A stretch of 64,000 nucleotides of DNA from Ophthalmolycus amberensis (taxonomy: Eukaryota > Chordata > Actinopteri > Perciformes > Zoarcidae), in NCBI GenBank assembly GCA_024529925.1, contig JAFEUB010001545.1, forward strand, positions 124,501 through 188,500. Direction: 5' to 3'. This document shows positions 22,478 through 34,800 of the stretch, piece by piece. A program made the translations under genes and the position numbers. The notes under the pieces were generated by a model. That model worked only from the letters and a program-made list of their open reading frames with translations, had not been told where the DNA came from and ran no database searches. Within the stretch, counting starts at the first letter, position 1, and each line of letters starts with the position of its first letter.

Positions 22478-25400
22478 TCACCAACAGGGAACTATCAATA
22501 CTTCTATAGACTCCTTTATATTCTCCTGTGTCAACATCTGTCAACATCTGTCCTGTGTGGTACCAGAGCGGACTGTTCCTCAAACTTCTGTCCTCCAGTT
22601 GTTGCTGGTTTGTCTTTTCGTGTGTTCCTGTCGTGCTTTAAATATGTTCCTCACATCTCTGGCTCAGTTTTCACAAGTATTTCTGATTTTAGGGTGAACT
22701 GTCCCTTTAAGATCAGCAGGTGAGCAGAATTACAACACAGTGACTTTACCTCAAACGTCAAATGTATGAAGAGGTAGAACACAGAAAGAAATGTTTTGAT
22801 AAACGTTAAATGTAATGAACTGATTGTAGAGTAAGTTGTGGTTTATTATTTACAGTTTTAAATTAGACTTAAACATTTAGATAGAAACAAACAGAAAAAG
22901 TAAATAATTTTGTCTTGTTTGAAAAGAACATTTTTGGCCTAATTTAGTTTAAAATCTGACTTTAGTCGACTTCATCTGCTGTTCATTTACAGCAATATTT
23001 AGCTTTAAAAAGTAAATTACTGACTTCTGTTGAAATTGCACATTTTATTCCTTTGATGTTGAGGAGGAAACCACTGCAGGAGGTGTTTCTTATTTTAAAA
23101 CGATTACAATAGATAACGTGTTGTTACGCCCGGATAAATGTGCAGTGTTGTATTACCTAATGACTTGTGTGCAATGTGAGATTCTTTTTATTTATTTGAT
23201 TTTAAAAAGTTACCATTCAGCTAATTTGCATCCGTGGTCCTTTGGGATTCCAGAACAAAGAGAACAAACAGAATAAAAACACAAAGTACAAGAAAGAACA
23301 AATACAAGATACACAACACAAAGAGAAACACAAATGTTTGTCGGATGAAACTGAATCTCTGAGCCAGAGAATGTGTAAAATATGTGGAGACTCGTTCGTG
23401 TTTCTCGTCTCGTTTTTGGTGTTTTTCTCTGAATAAATAGGACGAAGTGAAGGATTCATAACGGACACGATGAGCTGCTCTCCTTGTTTTTCCTGCTGTA
23501 AGCTGGACAAACCGCTGCATGTTTTAATGCTTTACGTCCCTGCGAGTATTATCTTTCAAAACATCCTGATTAAAATGATTCCTTTGCGGGAAGATACCAT
23601 GACAGAAATAATCAAAATATATTCCTGATACTGTAAGTATCAGAAAATGAAAAAATAAGAAGTAAATTAAAGCTCAGGGTCTATCAGCTTACAGCCTCTG
23701 TAATTCTGCCTGGATTTAACTTTTGAAATATTACATGAGCGGTATAATACAGAAGCAAATATGACAGAGATCTCTGCATATCATAATCATCTTTAATACC
23801 CAATAATCTTTCAGTAAACCTTTAATCCGGGTGTCAAATCTCAGATCTTAGGAAGATACTTTTTTTTTTGTATTCCAGATGTAGTTACATCTTTTTAATC
23901 TTTCCTCTGATATGAGGATGGGATAGTTTACAACAGAATACATAACTAATATGAGTTCCTCTGAGGAGGGATCAGATCCAGCGTGGCGTATGAAGTAATA
24001 AGACGACGTGGTGTTGTTGTTCCGTCAGTCTTCACGTCACGTTCAAGTAATCGTTTGTGTTTGTGTGTCTCTGAGAGGAATCATTAGCACATCTGGCAGG
24101 TGGAGCTGCATGAGAACAGACTTCAACAACAGTATTTAATATCTGGTGTCACAGCTGGTGGGTTATTGAGTCAAAACAAAGGGAAAAATTAAACTTCACT
24201 AAATAGCTCAGCTCAAGAGGGTTTTTCCAGAGCTTTCAGCCTTAACTCACGGCCTTCATCTGTGGAGTTTGCTCTACTGAGAACTTTTTTCGCTCAGTTT
24301 CAGTGAAAGGAAGTATAACTAATATTATTTTACTGATGCAAAACATCAAACTGTATCAAATCTTACAGGATAAAGGTGGTGCTATTATACATTTTGTTTA
24401 CTGTCATCAATAGATTAACCACGATATGTCTTATTCAACATTTCTCCTTAAGAGACAACACCCGACTAAGTGACATATTTTATAGATATTTCATATTATA
24501 TTTAATGCATAAGTAACAGGACAGAACTGATAAGCTGTACAAATAACCCAAACAGTAGATACTTAGTAATAGATGATAGTAGATGCGTAATAGCGTAATC
24601 ACTGCAGGAAGTTTGTGTTAAACGGGTCAATTTGAACACTTTCCCTCTATTAGGTACTTTTAATACAATTATCTTTCTGAATTATGTATCGTTTGTATTT
24701 ATAACAGTCGTACATAATTAGTTTTTAATTATGTATGATTAATACAATTTTAAATCTTTGACAAATTCATTGTTTTCTTCTCCCTTAACGCTCGGCCATC
24801 GTTCTATTCGCTCTCTGGTTGTTTGAACTTCGTACTTTTCTGATGCAGGATGTTCAGCAGAGAGAAAACTGAGAATATTAACTAAAACCAGAGATGTAGG
24901 TTTCAAACTTGAGTTTTGTTACTCTAGTGTTAGGATTTGTGGGGGAGTTATTCATGTTTATTAGTATTTATGGATTCAGACTAGTGGAACAACATGGATG
25001 CATTTTGAAAATGGACGAGGTTCTCTGTTTTTAATGTAATTTGTTGACAATAACAAAAATATAGAAGACAATCCGTTCAACATTTATACATCTACATTTA
25101 TTGGACACTTTAGCTCACAAACAAAAAACAGTAACTTGCAGATTTCACATTCCAACATCAGAGCGTCCTCTAAAGTATTTCCATTTCCCTTCATAAACAT
25201 GAAATGTGCTTTATGGGGAAGTTAACACCAAACTTTATGAATCAGCTCCAGTTAGTGTTGATGATCTTATTGAACACAAAAACATCAGAGAAGACAATGG
25301 AAGGAATTGTACTCACATGAAAATAGAAAATAACTATAAATAAAAGGAGCTGTAGCTCCTTTAACCACAAGGTTGTCGGTTCCATTCCCCAACTCCTACT

Positions 25401-25685
25401 GTCCGTGTGTCCGTGTGTCTTTGAGCGAGACATTGCAGTTCCTCCACAGATGTTTCATGTGTTTAGTAAATGACCAATGAAAGTCAATTTGTTGAACGTC
25501 CGATAAAACAGAAATACTTTTACAAAGGACAGATATTCACTCATTTTGAACCAATTTGTTCTCTTTTAATGTTCCAGCTTCCCTTCCTCATCGCTTTGTG
25601 AATTCTCAGAATCTTCACTCAGAAATTCCACCAACTTTCCCGACAAATTAAAAGTTAAAACATCGTGGTTCTCTTAGCGTAGCCG
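22478..25685. other. sebox-tmem199 tail-to-tail intergenic region
   Basis: No further exon seen on either strand. It holds the sebox 3' UTR, AT-rich sequence, a fragment of a tRNA-like SINE at 25,338-25,450 and presumably the tmem199 3' UTR (a minus-strand ATTAAA is readable near 25,564). Confidence 0.5.
25338..25450 (+). mobile_element. tRNA-derived SINE fragment
   Basis: AGCTGTAGCTCCTTTAACCA resembles a tRNA-like A-box region and GGTTGTCGGTTCCATTCCCC a B-box region. It is followed by TTTGAGCGAGACATTGCAGT, a typical fish SINE body phrase. The rest of the element is missing or too diverged. This is not a tRNA gene: the acceptor and anticodon stems do not pair. Confidence 0.5.
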
Positions 25686-27923
25686 CTACGGTTCCCCCAG
25701 TTCGCCCTCCATGGTCCGGACCAGCACGTACAGCTCGGCGAGCCCGACCACAGACGCTACGATCACAGCCGATATCACTCGCTGGAAAACAAGACACAGA
25801 AACGAACAGAAAAAACAAAGTTTGGTCACTTTTAGGTGAAAACAAACATGTAGCGAAGCACCAACTAGCGTCTCGGTGTCCTGGTTCGGGCTGCGCTAGC
25901 TGCTATTGGCCAGGTTCGGACGCATTGGGTGAGAGTCAATTTCTGGTATTTTTGTTGTAATTTTCTTCGGCGATCGCCATTGAAATACAAGTAATATTCA
26001 TTTATACACATCAAAGAATCTACGTGTCAAATGTCATGAATATATATGGTCGTTTACATGTCTAAATACTATAGGAAAGTAACGATCTAAAACTCTAAAA
26101 AGAGTCTCTGTATTTTCACAGTACTGCTAATACAAGTTAGCATACGAGTGTGTTTTTAACTACGTTCTCAGATGCGTTGACAGCATTGATGGTAATTTTG
26201 GCGACCCCGGAAAACAAATTGAAACACCCGAAAAACCATCAGCGCCCGGTGTTCACAACGCGGATAGAAGTTAGTCTGAACCAAGACAAGGGCGGCGCAC
26301 GGCTAATTCAACGTCGTTAGCATCCTTTTACCGACTCTGGTGAAGGCAAAGCTAAAGTTAATAAATAAAATGATATTCAGTTAGAAAGGTAAGAAGTTAA
26401 ACTTCAGTTTAACACCATTAAATCAACTGAAAACATTACACGATCATTTATACCAGTATTTTAGGTGGAATGTTAGCTTAAAAACTGTCCGGATCAGGAC
26501 ACAGAGATGCTACGTGTGTAGCATTCAAGGATTCAAGGATAATTTATTGTCATTATGCAACACAGAGATGCTCAAAGAAATGCAGTCGTAGCAAAACAAG
26601 AAAAACAGAACAAGCAAAACAGAAGTACATTATTTAAAATTTCCATCCGGAGGAACGTAAACAGCAGCAACACAAACGACAACATGGCCGACATCTGAAC
26701 ATGTAAACGGCGTTGTTTGGTTAACCGTTCTCTTACCGCCCCGGTGTCGGTGAACAAGTACTGACTCCCCATGTACGAGCATGCAAAAGCAGCAACCACC
26801 GTGACCAGGAAGTTGAACACGGTCGCCACCACCGCTTTGACCGACCGCACTGGAGGAAGAAGAAGTTCATTACAAATGTATATAATTCAGCCTCTGATTG
26901 CTGCCATGGTGGTTATATAATAAGCATTGAAACTGTAATGAGATATTAAAACTATACCACTCTCACCTTCACGTCCAAAATCCGCTAATGTTCCATTTCG
27001 GCTGATTGCCTGAAGACAAAGAAAAACATTTATCAATAAAATATGTGCAAATCTACAAAAATCTGTACAAAAGTACATGACAAGATCTCTATATCTATAT
27101 TTAGATGTATGTTATACTACGGTAAAATCTCAAAGCATGAGATCACACCTTGATGAAGATATTTTTTATGTAAACATAAAAACGTACCTGAGTGTTGACA
27201 TTCCGTGTGATTCTGCTGTATTCTTCGTTAGCTAATCTGGCTTTGATTCTCTCAAGACGTGCGACTAGCTCGGGGTTCTGAGGGAGGAAAGTCAACAGTT
27301 TACGCTCCGCCTCGTTTCCTACATGCTGTGAATGCAACACAACACTCATGCAACTGTTAGACGTTAAACAGACAAATATAACACACACACACACACACAC
27401 ACACGCACAGACTGGTTTCACTTACTCTGGGAGGCTTCACAATCTCAGGTAGGTGCAGCGAGCTGTCCTCCAACAACTCATGCAGGTAGAAAGGATGCCC
27501 TGGAGGAAGAAACAGCGAAAGTAATACACATTATATTAACATTATTAATGGCATGGCTTCTAGTATTTATTACTTTTATTGCAGAACATCACATCAGGAA
27601 GACAGAGTATGTATTTTATATATCTAATAAAAAAAATGTAAGAGTTGTCCTATAAAAACTTCCAAAATACCCAAACACATTGTCCACCTGTCTCATTCAT
27701 AAAACAGCAGCATTACTACATTTTTGCACACGTTACCATTCTCCTGGAGGTATTTCTTCAGAGTCCTCGCTGTACTGAAGGATATCATTGCTGGCTCCGG
27801 TTTTCCTAGAGTCTCCTCCAGTTCTTCTCTCAATCTTTCGGGCAGACACGAATCCGTCTGCTCCAACAGCTCCGTCACCTTATTTCTGAATGTATCCCCG
27901 ACGATAATAAATGCGGAAGCCAT
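25686..27923 (-). CDS. tmem199: Transmembrane protein 199 (V-ATPase assembly factor, Vma12 family)
   Basis: Endoplasmic reticulum/Golgi membrane protein needed with CCDC115 for V-ATPase assembly and normal Golgi glycosylation (family knowledge). Six exons on the minus strand: 27,923-27,737; 27,499-27,426; 27,277-27,188; 27,009-26,967; 26,849-26,737; 25,781-25,686 (TAG). The sum is 603 nt, 200 residues; the human protein is 208. Conserved blocks: HPFYLHELLED and LPEIVKPPR (about 64-87), NPELVARLERIKARLANEEY (88-107), RITRNV, then two membrane spans at about 137-157 and 171-190, and the C-terminal MEGELGEP. All splice borders are GT/AG and phases close. It is head-to-head with poldip2 (905 bp between start codons) and tail-to-tail with sebox, as in mammals. 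No disruption seen. Confidence 0.95.
26521..26600 (+). repeat. Short dispersed repeat tail in tmem199 intron 5
   Basis: A direct duplication of ATTCAAGG is followed by ATAATTTATTGTCATTATGC. This resembles the widespread TTTATTGTCATTATG 3' ends of fish retroelements. Only a stub is present. Confidence 0.35.
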
Positions 27924-28828
27924 GGTTTTAAATCCAACTGACTCCGAACCCGGAAGTGTGATTTCTTAAGCGATGCAGCTGTCTAGATAAAAAATAATAA
28001 TAATAATTCGAGGTGTAAGCGTAGATATGGTGATAAGAAATGGAGCCAAAACTATCCGAAACTGTTTTAGTTGTTATAAAATGGTATAAAGTTCGGCGTT
28101 TAACGGCTAAAAACAGCTAGTGAAGGATCTTTGTTGCAGCCGAGGCGGCCGCCATGTTGTTTATCATGTGACATGATAACATTTTCGGTCACGTGACCAC
28201 CTGCGTGACTTTTTGTTATTATTGTTTTTTTTTAATATTTAATAATAATCAAATTTATTTTATAATCTTTGTAAACTCATATTTAAATAATATATGTATA
28301 ATATAATAATAATAATGTTTGATTCCACATTCAACTCAAATGTTGCTCACTAACGGCACACACACGCGCGAGCTCTTTTTGGTGCGTTCAGGCCTCCAAA
28401 ACAACAGGCTTTACATGCGAAAAACATATGGCGATAACGCGCTTTAGTGTGAAACTAAATTTGTTTTTGGAACCTTTTTTCACTTAATGTCTAAATTATG
28501 ATTAATTACAACTGACGTCCACGCTTGTATGATCCGTGCGCTTAAAAAACAGTTAATTTGCCATATATTCAAGTTGAATGGGTTGTTGCTCACTTTTAAT
28601 CAGATTAATTAAAACTTAATTGCTAGATAATAATAATAATGAAAGCAAGCTAAATAGCTCCAATTTAGTTGGATCATATCTTGGTGTTAAAAATCAGAGA
28701 AATTCAAGTTTAGCAAATAGTTATCGTAAATACGACTCAATCAATCGCTCCCTGAAGGCAGCATGACACATCATTACGCTGTAAATACGTGAGCGTGCCC
28801 TGCTGACTGCTTTCCGGCTGTTGTAAAG
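27924..28828. promoter_or_regulatory. Bidirectional tmem199/poldip2 promoter interval
   Basis: This holds the 905 bp between the two divergent start codons. Features read directly: GTCACGTGAC (perfect CLEAR-type palindromic E box) at 28,188-28,197; GGCCGCCATGTT at about 28,148-28,159, YY1-like on the minus strand; an ETS-like TTTCCGG at 28,811-28,817; and AAGATGGCGGC at 28,826-28,836, YY1-like and overlapping the poldip2 ATG. No TATA box next to either gene. An AT-rich segment at 28,210-28,330 separates the two halves. Confidence 0.6.
28188..28197. promoter_or_regulatory. CLEAR/E-box palindrome GTCACGTGAC
   Basis: This exact 10-base palindrome matches the CLEAR consensus bound by TFEB/TFE3/MITF factors at lysosomal and V-ATPase genes. 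It lies 265 bp upstream of the tmem199 start codon, which suits the V-ATPase role of that gene. USF binding is an alternative. Confidence 0.55.
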
Positions 28829-31800
28829 ATGGCGGCCTGTGCGTTACGCCGAGGCTTGCTGAGCACTGTCAGTAAATACAACAAGAAGCACACACACAGA
28901 ATACTGAGCGTCGTTAACGGCAGCAGCGGGTCCGAGGTGTTCAGACCGCGGGTTCAATGCCGGACCTGTGCACTGCCCGTCCAACAGAGGCGGTTCATGA
29001 CATCACGGTAAGCGACTCTGCAGCCAAGTGTGGAAACGCTAACATGCTAACGACTTTAGCTAACTACGTACTACGTTGTCCTCTGCTGTTCGCTCGCTGT
29101 TAGCTGCTTAGCTAGCTAGCTATACAGCTAGCCAGCATGGCTTTGAGCAACATCTGATCTGACAGCCTCCAAATCTGCGTTAAATGACTCACCATGGAGG
29201 ATGTTTATTAATGATTAGGCATGTTTAAGAAACATTAGTCTTAGTGACATATTATAAACTGTTTGGATGGTTCACACTATCTGTACATTATCTAACATAC
29301 TGGTGTTTGTATCTTATCTAACAGTGATTATGTGCATTGTTTATTGGACGGATTGTTTGTTTTTGTTTGATAAATGTTGTCATGTTTAATCACTTATTTA
29401 TTAAATATAACTTGTACTTTTTCTTCGATAAAAGCCCAAACATTTAACTGCAATAACTGTTTAAGGATATTTGTTTCTATACATTCACCATTGGATTATA
29501 ATAATGATAATGTTATTTATAATGCACATTGCATACAGACTATGAAGCTCAAAGTGCTGTACATTTAAAAATACAATTATGTCATACTTTATATACAAAA
29601 AAAGAGGTAATTTCATTATGCTTACGATCTACATCTCTGAATTTAATATATTTAATATAAATATTTGTGATTCAAACTTGTGCTGAATCTTTGTTTATAG
29701 TTGATCAATAATAATCAACTGATTATCATTGAGTTTATAATCAACTTAATCGATTACAGTCATTGATGTGGTTGAGGTTGTAGGAATTATAATCTCCCTG
29801 TAATCAGAAAACTATAATTAGCCTCAGATTAAACAAATCAAAAGTCACAAAGTTGCGTTTTAAAAGTAAGTTCTTCACAAAAATATAACATGTCCATAAA
29901 CAACAGGACAATGTTACTACTGATGGTGATGTAGTAATTTACTCCAGACATTATTTAGTCTTTCCGACGTCTCTGTGATGGAATAAAAGGAGCGTTGTGA
30001 TCAGTGCAGATAGAAACATGTGGCTCTGTGTTTAGAAGTAGTTATAAGAAATCTGGTCGTATCACGACTGAAAGAGCGGCAGAGTTTATTTGTAAAACCT
30101 AATAAAACATAACCTCCGTGAGAGGAAGTACAGGTGGGTGGAATACCAGCGGTGAGTCGGCCTCAGCTCGTATCTCTCACTGGTTTCTGAAAACCTTCTT
30201 TCAGTGTGTCATCACATCTCCGGTCTCTTTTAGCCGACCTTTCCCCCGCATGATGACGGCTCTGTGGCTTCACTCCTGTGTGCAGAAGCAGAACGGTGAA
30301 GTCCAACTGTTCCCTCGCTTATTGGCAGGAGAGTTGTTGACCAGAGTTCAGGCTGGTTGCAGGGTTTTAGAACGGTTGTCTATATTTAGATCAGATTATT
30401 GACATTTCTCAGATGGTTTCAGAAACAACAGAAATAAATGTGTTCAAAGAGCTGCTGAGGCCTCCTCGTGTTCTGATGTATAGTGAAAACATCTGGATAT
30501 TCCTGAGGATTTTTGTGCTGCATTCACATTGAATCATGCAAACCAGATATCATGTTAGTGGACCAATTCTCCAATAACAGCAGTTAAAAAGACTACAGCT
30601 AGCAAGGAAACAAGAGCGTGCAATTGCAAATATTTGTTAAAAACCTACTTTGCAAATGATAATTATTGGCTGCATCCAACGATACGTAACGTCAATGCAA
30701 AACTAGGGGGCGCCCTCATGAAACTACAAGATATGAAATATAAATGTCTCCCTGTTGGTTGCTGAATGTCCTTAACATCTACAGAGCAGATGTATATTCT
30801 GTAGCAGACACAAGGAAGCAATTTGATTTCTGCTGTAAACTCCATAAAAAAATCAGGTTATTATTCTCACAATAACCTGAAACCAACCTACAGTGTGATG
30901 TTTAATCCCACTGTCCATATATCCACCTCATTAATCCCCCAATCTTAGAAGATTAGCTTTGCACAAGTATGCGTGTTATTTATTTGAAGTGACCAGCTGT
31001 TGTCAGCGTGTGTGTTGTTGTTGTGAGTCTGCAGGCGTAGAGATTAGAGTGATCTTCCTCTTTGTTGACATCGGACAAGTCGAGGCGTTTTATTCAATCT
31101 TGTCAAAGTTGTGATTGAGATTACGGCTGACGGGGAGGAGAGATTCTCCTTAAAGGGATGAATCGTCTAATATGTCACGATAGAAAGTTGTTTTGATCTC
31201 CGTCTACATGTTTTGTATACAGATCTGGGTTTTTTTTAGGGCGTCAACCTCTGGCGTCGTCAAGCTGCATTCTCTCTAGTGTCCACCAGGGGGCGACTCC
31301 TCTGGTTGTATAGAAGTCTATGAGAAAATGACTCTACTTCGCTCTTGATTTATTACCTCAGTAAACATTGTAAACATGAGTTTATCGTCTCAATCTCTAG
31401 TTTCAAGTCTTCTTCAACACAGCATGATGTTCATTTAGTACATTATGGTCCATTTAGAGTCACACAGACCATAAAGCAGGGGATGCTTTAGGGCGGGGCT
31501 ACACAGTGATTGACAGGTCTCTACCAGAGACGTATACGGCGTCTCTACGTCACTCCTCCTCAGTCCAAATATGGTCACTTCCTGTTCACTGGTTGCAAAA
31601 AGCCAAGATGGCGACGACTAAAACGACAAACTCAAGGCTTCACAGAACATCAGTCCACAAACCAATGAACGATGTCACGACGACTACGTCCACTTCTGAT
31701 TTACAGTCTGTGGTGCTTTTCTTTTGAAGTTGGTTTCTCTCTCACACACACACACGCACGCACAGCGTCCAGTGTGTCATGGTGTTGCCTGTGTTTGGCA

Positions 31801-34800
31801 GGAGCAGACCCGAAGGGAAGATTTTGGAGACGGTGGGAATGTTTGAGGCTGTGAAGCAGCACGGAAAATATGAAACAGGACAGGTGAGTCTCTCTGTCAC
31901 CAAACACCTCCTAGAGGCCAAACCGTCTACAGCACGATATCACACGAGTCTATATTAGAGTCTTTAATACTGTTTTCGAGTATCTTTTTTTTGTTTTGTT
32001 ATGATGGCACATTTGCTCGATCCTGTCAAGTGAATGTAATCAAATGTTCTGCTTTATTAAACCTCCTGCTGATATAATCTCTCTGCTTGTCGTTTGTGTC
32101 CACCCCCCCCTCAGCTGTTTCTCCACAGCGTGTTTGGCTACAGAGGCATCGTGTTGTTTCCTTGGCACGCCCGACTCTACGACAGAGACATCACGCCTCC
32201 CTTGACCGAGAGGTAAACCGCCGGCTGAAGGACTGGCTTGTTTTGTGGTTAAAAACAAAGATTTATTTTTGTCTCTGTCGCCGTCTTCCTTCAGCAAACC
32301 CGATCCTCCAGGAGCCCACGGCTCCAAGGAGGTGAAGGGGAAGACTCACACCTACTACCAAGTCCTGATCGACACCAGGGACTGCCCTCACATAGTAAGT
32401 CACTACAGCCGCATGTTCTTCCTTTAGGACCAGCTGCTACCTTTAAAGCTGCTACCCTCGTATCATGTCCCAGGACCCTCGTATCTCTATTATGTCCCAG
32501 GACCCTCGTATCTCTATTATGTCCCATGACCCTCGTATCTCTATTATGTCCCATGACCCTCGTATCTCTATTATGTCCCATGACCCTCGTATCTCTTATG
32601 TCCCAGGACCCTCGTATCTCTGTCATGTCCCAGGACCCTCGTATCTCTATTATGTCCCATGACCCTCGTATCTCTATTATGTCCCATGACCCTCGTATCT
32701 CTATTATGTCCCATGACCCTCGTATCTCTATTATGTCCCATGACCCTCGTATCTCTATTATGTCCCAGGACCCTCGTATCTCTATTATGTCCCATGACCC
32801 TCGTATCTCTATTATGTCCCATGACCCTCGTATCTCTATTATGTCCCATGACCCTCGTATCTCTATTATGTCCCATGACCCTCGTATCTCTATTATGTCC
32901 CATGACCCTCGTATCTCTTATGTCCCAGGACCCTCGTATCTCTGTCATGTCCCATGACCCTCGTATCTCTATTATGTCCCAGGACCCTCGTATCTCTATT
33001 ATGTCCCATGACCCTCGTATCTCTATTATGTCCCAGGACCCTCGTATCATGTCCCAGGACCCTCGTATCATGTCCCAGGACCCTCGTATCTCTATTATGT
33101 CCCAGGACCCTCGTATCTCTATTATGTCCCAGGACCCTCGTATCTCTATTATGTCCCAGAACCCTCGTGTCTCTATTATGTCCCAGGACCCTCGTATCTC
33201 TATTATGTCCCATGACCCTCGTATCTCTATTATGTCCCAGGACCCTCGTATCATGTCCCAGGACCCTTGTATCATGTCCCAGGACCCTCGTATCTCTATT
33301 ATGTCCCAGGACCCTCGTATCTCTATTATGTCCCAGAACCCTCGTATCTCTATTATGTCCCAGGACCCTCGTATCTCTATTATGTCCCATGACCCTCGTA
33401 TCTCTATTATGTCCCAGGACCCTCGTATCATGTCCCAGGACCCTTGTATCATGTCCCAGGACCCTCGTATCTCTATTATGTCCCAGGACCCTCGTATCTC
33501 TATTATGTCCCAGAACCCTCGTATCTCTATTATGTCCCAGGACCCTCGTATCTCTATTATGTCCCATGACCCTCGTATCTCTATTATGTCCCAGGACCCT
33601 CGTATCATGTCCCAGGACCCTTGTATCATGTCCCAGGACCCTCGTATCTCTATTATGTCCCAGGACCCTCGTATCTCTATTATGTCCCAGGACCCTCGTA
33701 TCTCTATTATGTCCCAGGATCCTCGTATCTCTATTATGTCCCAGGATCCTCGTATCTCTATTATGTCCCAGGACCCTCGTATCTCTATTATGTCCCAGGA
33801 CCCTCGTATCTCTATTATGTCCCAGGACCCTCGTATCTCTATTATGTCCCATGACCCTCGTATCTCTATTATGTCCCAGGACCCTCGTATCTCTATTATG
33901 TCCCATGACCCTCGTATCTCTATTATGTCCCAGGACCCTCGTATCTCTATTATGTCCCAGGACCCTCGTATCTCTATTATGTCCCAGGACCCTCGTATCT
34001 CTATCATGTCCCAGGACCCTCGTATCTCTATCATGTCCCAGGACCCTCGTGTCTCTATCATGTCCCAGGACCCTCGTGTCGGACGTGTGTCGAGTCGCTG
34101 TGTGACTTTTCTTCTGTTTGACAGTCTCAGAGGTCTCAGACGGAGGCAGTGACGTTTCTGGCCAACCACGACGACAGCAGAGCCCTGTACGCTATCCCAG
34201 GTATGCAGACTGGTAAAGAGACGCCAGACCACCGGCATGTTGACCGCACAGTACTGTCACGTCTAACGGCTTTGAATCGGGACGTTATCATTCTACCGTC
34301 TTTAATTCTACTCCAGTATACAACATTCAGATACCCGTCTCTATGAAACTTTCCCTTTTCATGTGTTTTACAGTCGGCTTCATCCCCGTGTGCGTTTTCT
34401 CTCCTTCAGGTCTGGACTACGTGAGCCACGAAGACATCCTGCCCTACAACTCTGCAGAGCAGATCCCAATCCAGCACGAGCTGTTTGAGCGCTTCCTCAT
34501 GTTCAACCCGGCCAAATGTAAACATCGTTCCTCACACACACCTTTAAAGATGCCTTATGAAATACTGATATCACGGATTAACCAGAATATTTCTAATATA
34601 GCTAATGAAGCAAAATATTATCAACTATTTACTTTTACTTTCTTGATGTAAAAGTATCCTTGTATCAAAGGAAGCTTGTATTTCTGTGGCTTGGGATGCT
34701 CATGTGTCATAGATGATGGGAACACATATTTTGTTTGGGCCACAGCGCCCCCTACACGTTTTACAATGAGCTGCCCCATCGCTACGGTCCTCCTACATGT

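Noticed and set aside
28371..28372. A second divergent promoter or extra exon in the tmem199-poldip2 gap
   Set aside because: Only a CACACACGCGCG low-complexity patch is present near this point; no exon or TATA box is visible.
30118..30402. 94-codon plus-strand frame in poldip2 intron 1
   Set aside because: No conserved block and no matching splice phases; the poldip2 reading frame joins directly from 29,007 to 31,802.
32455..34080. CRISPR-like array of short direct repeats
   Set aside because: Units are contiguous with no unique spacers, and the host sequence is a vertebrate intron. The same applies to 52,982-53,992 and 63,418-63,910.
32571..34238. A 555-codon open frame (minus) and a 497-codon frame (plus) with repeated GSWDIIEIR or MSQDPRISI peptides
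   Set aside because: Both are produced by the 27/21-bp intronic minisatellite whose unit lengths are multiples of three; no start context, exon structure or conserved flank supports a protein.
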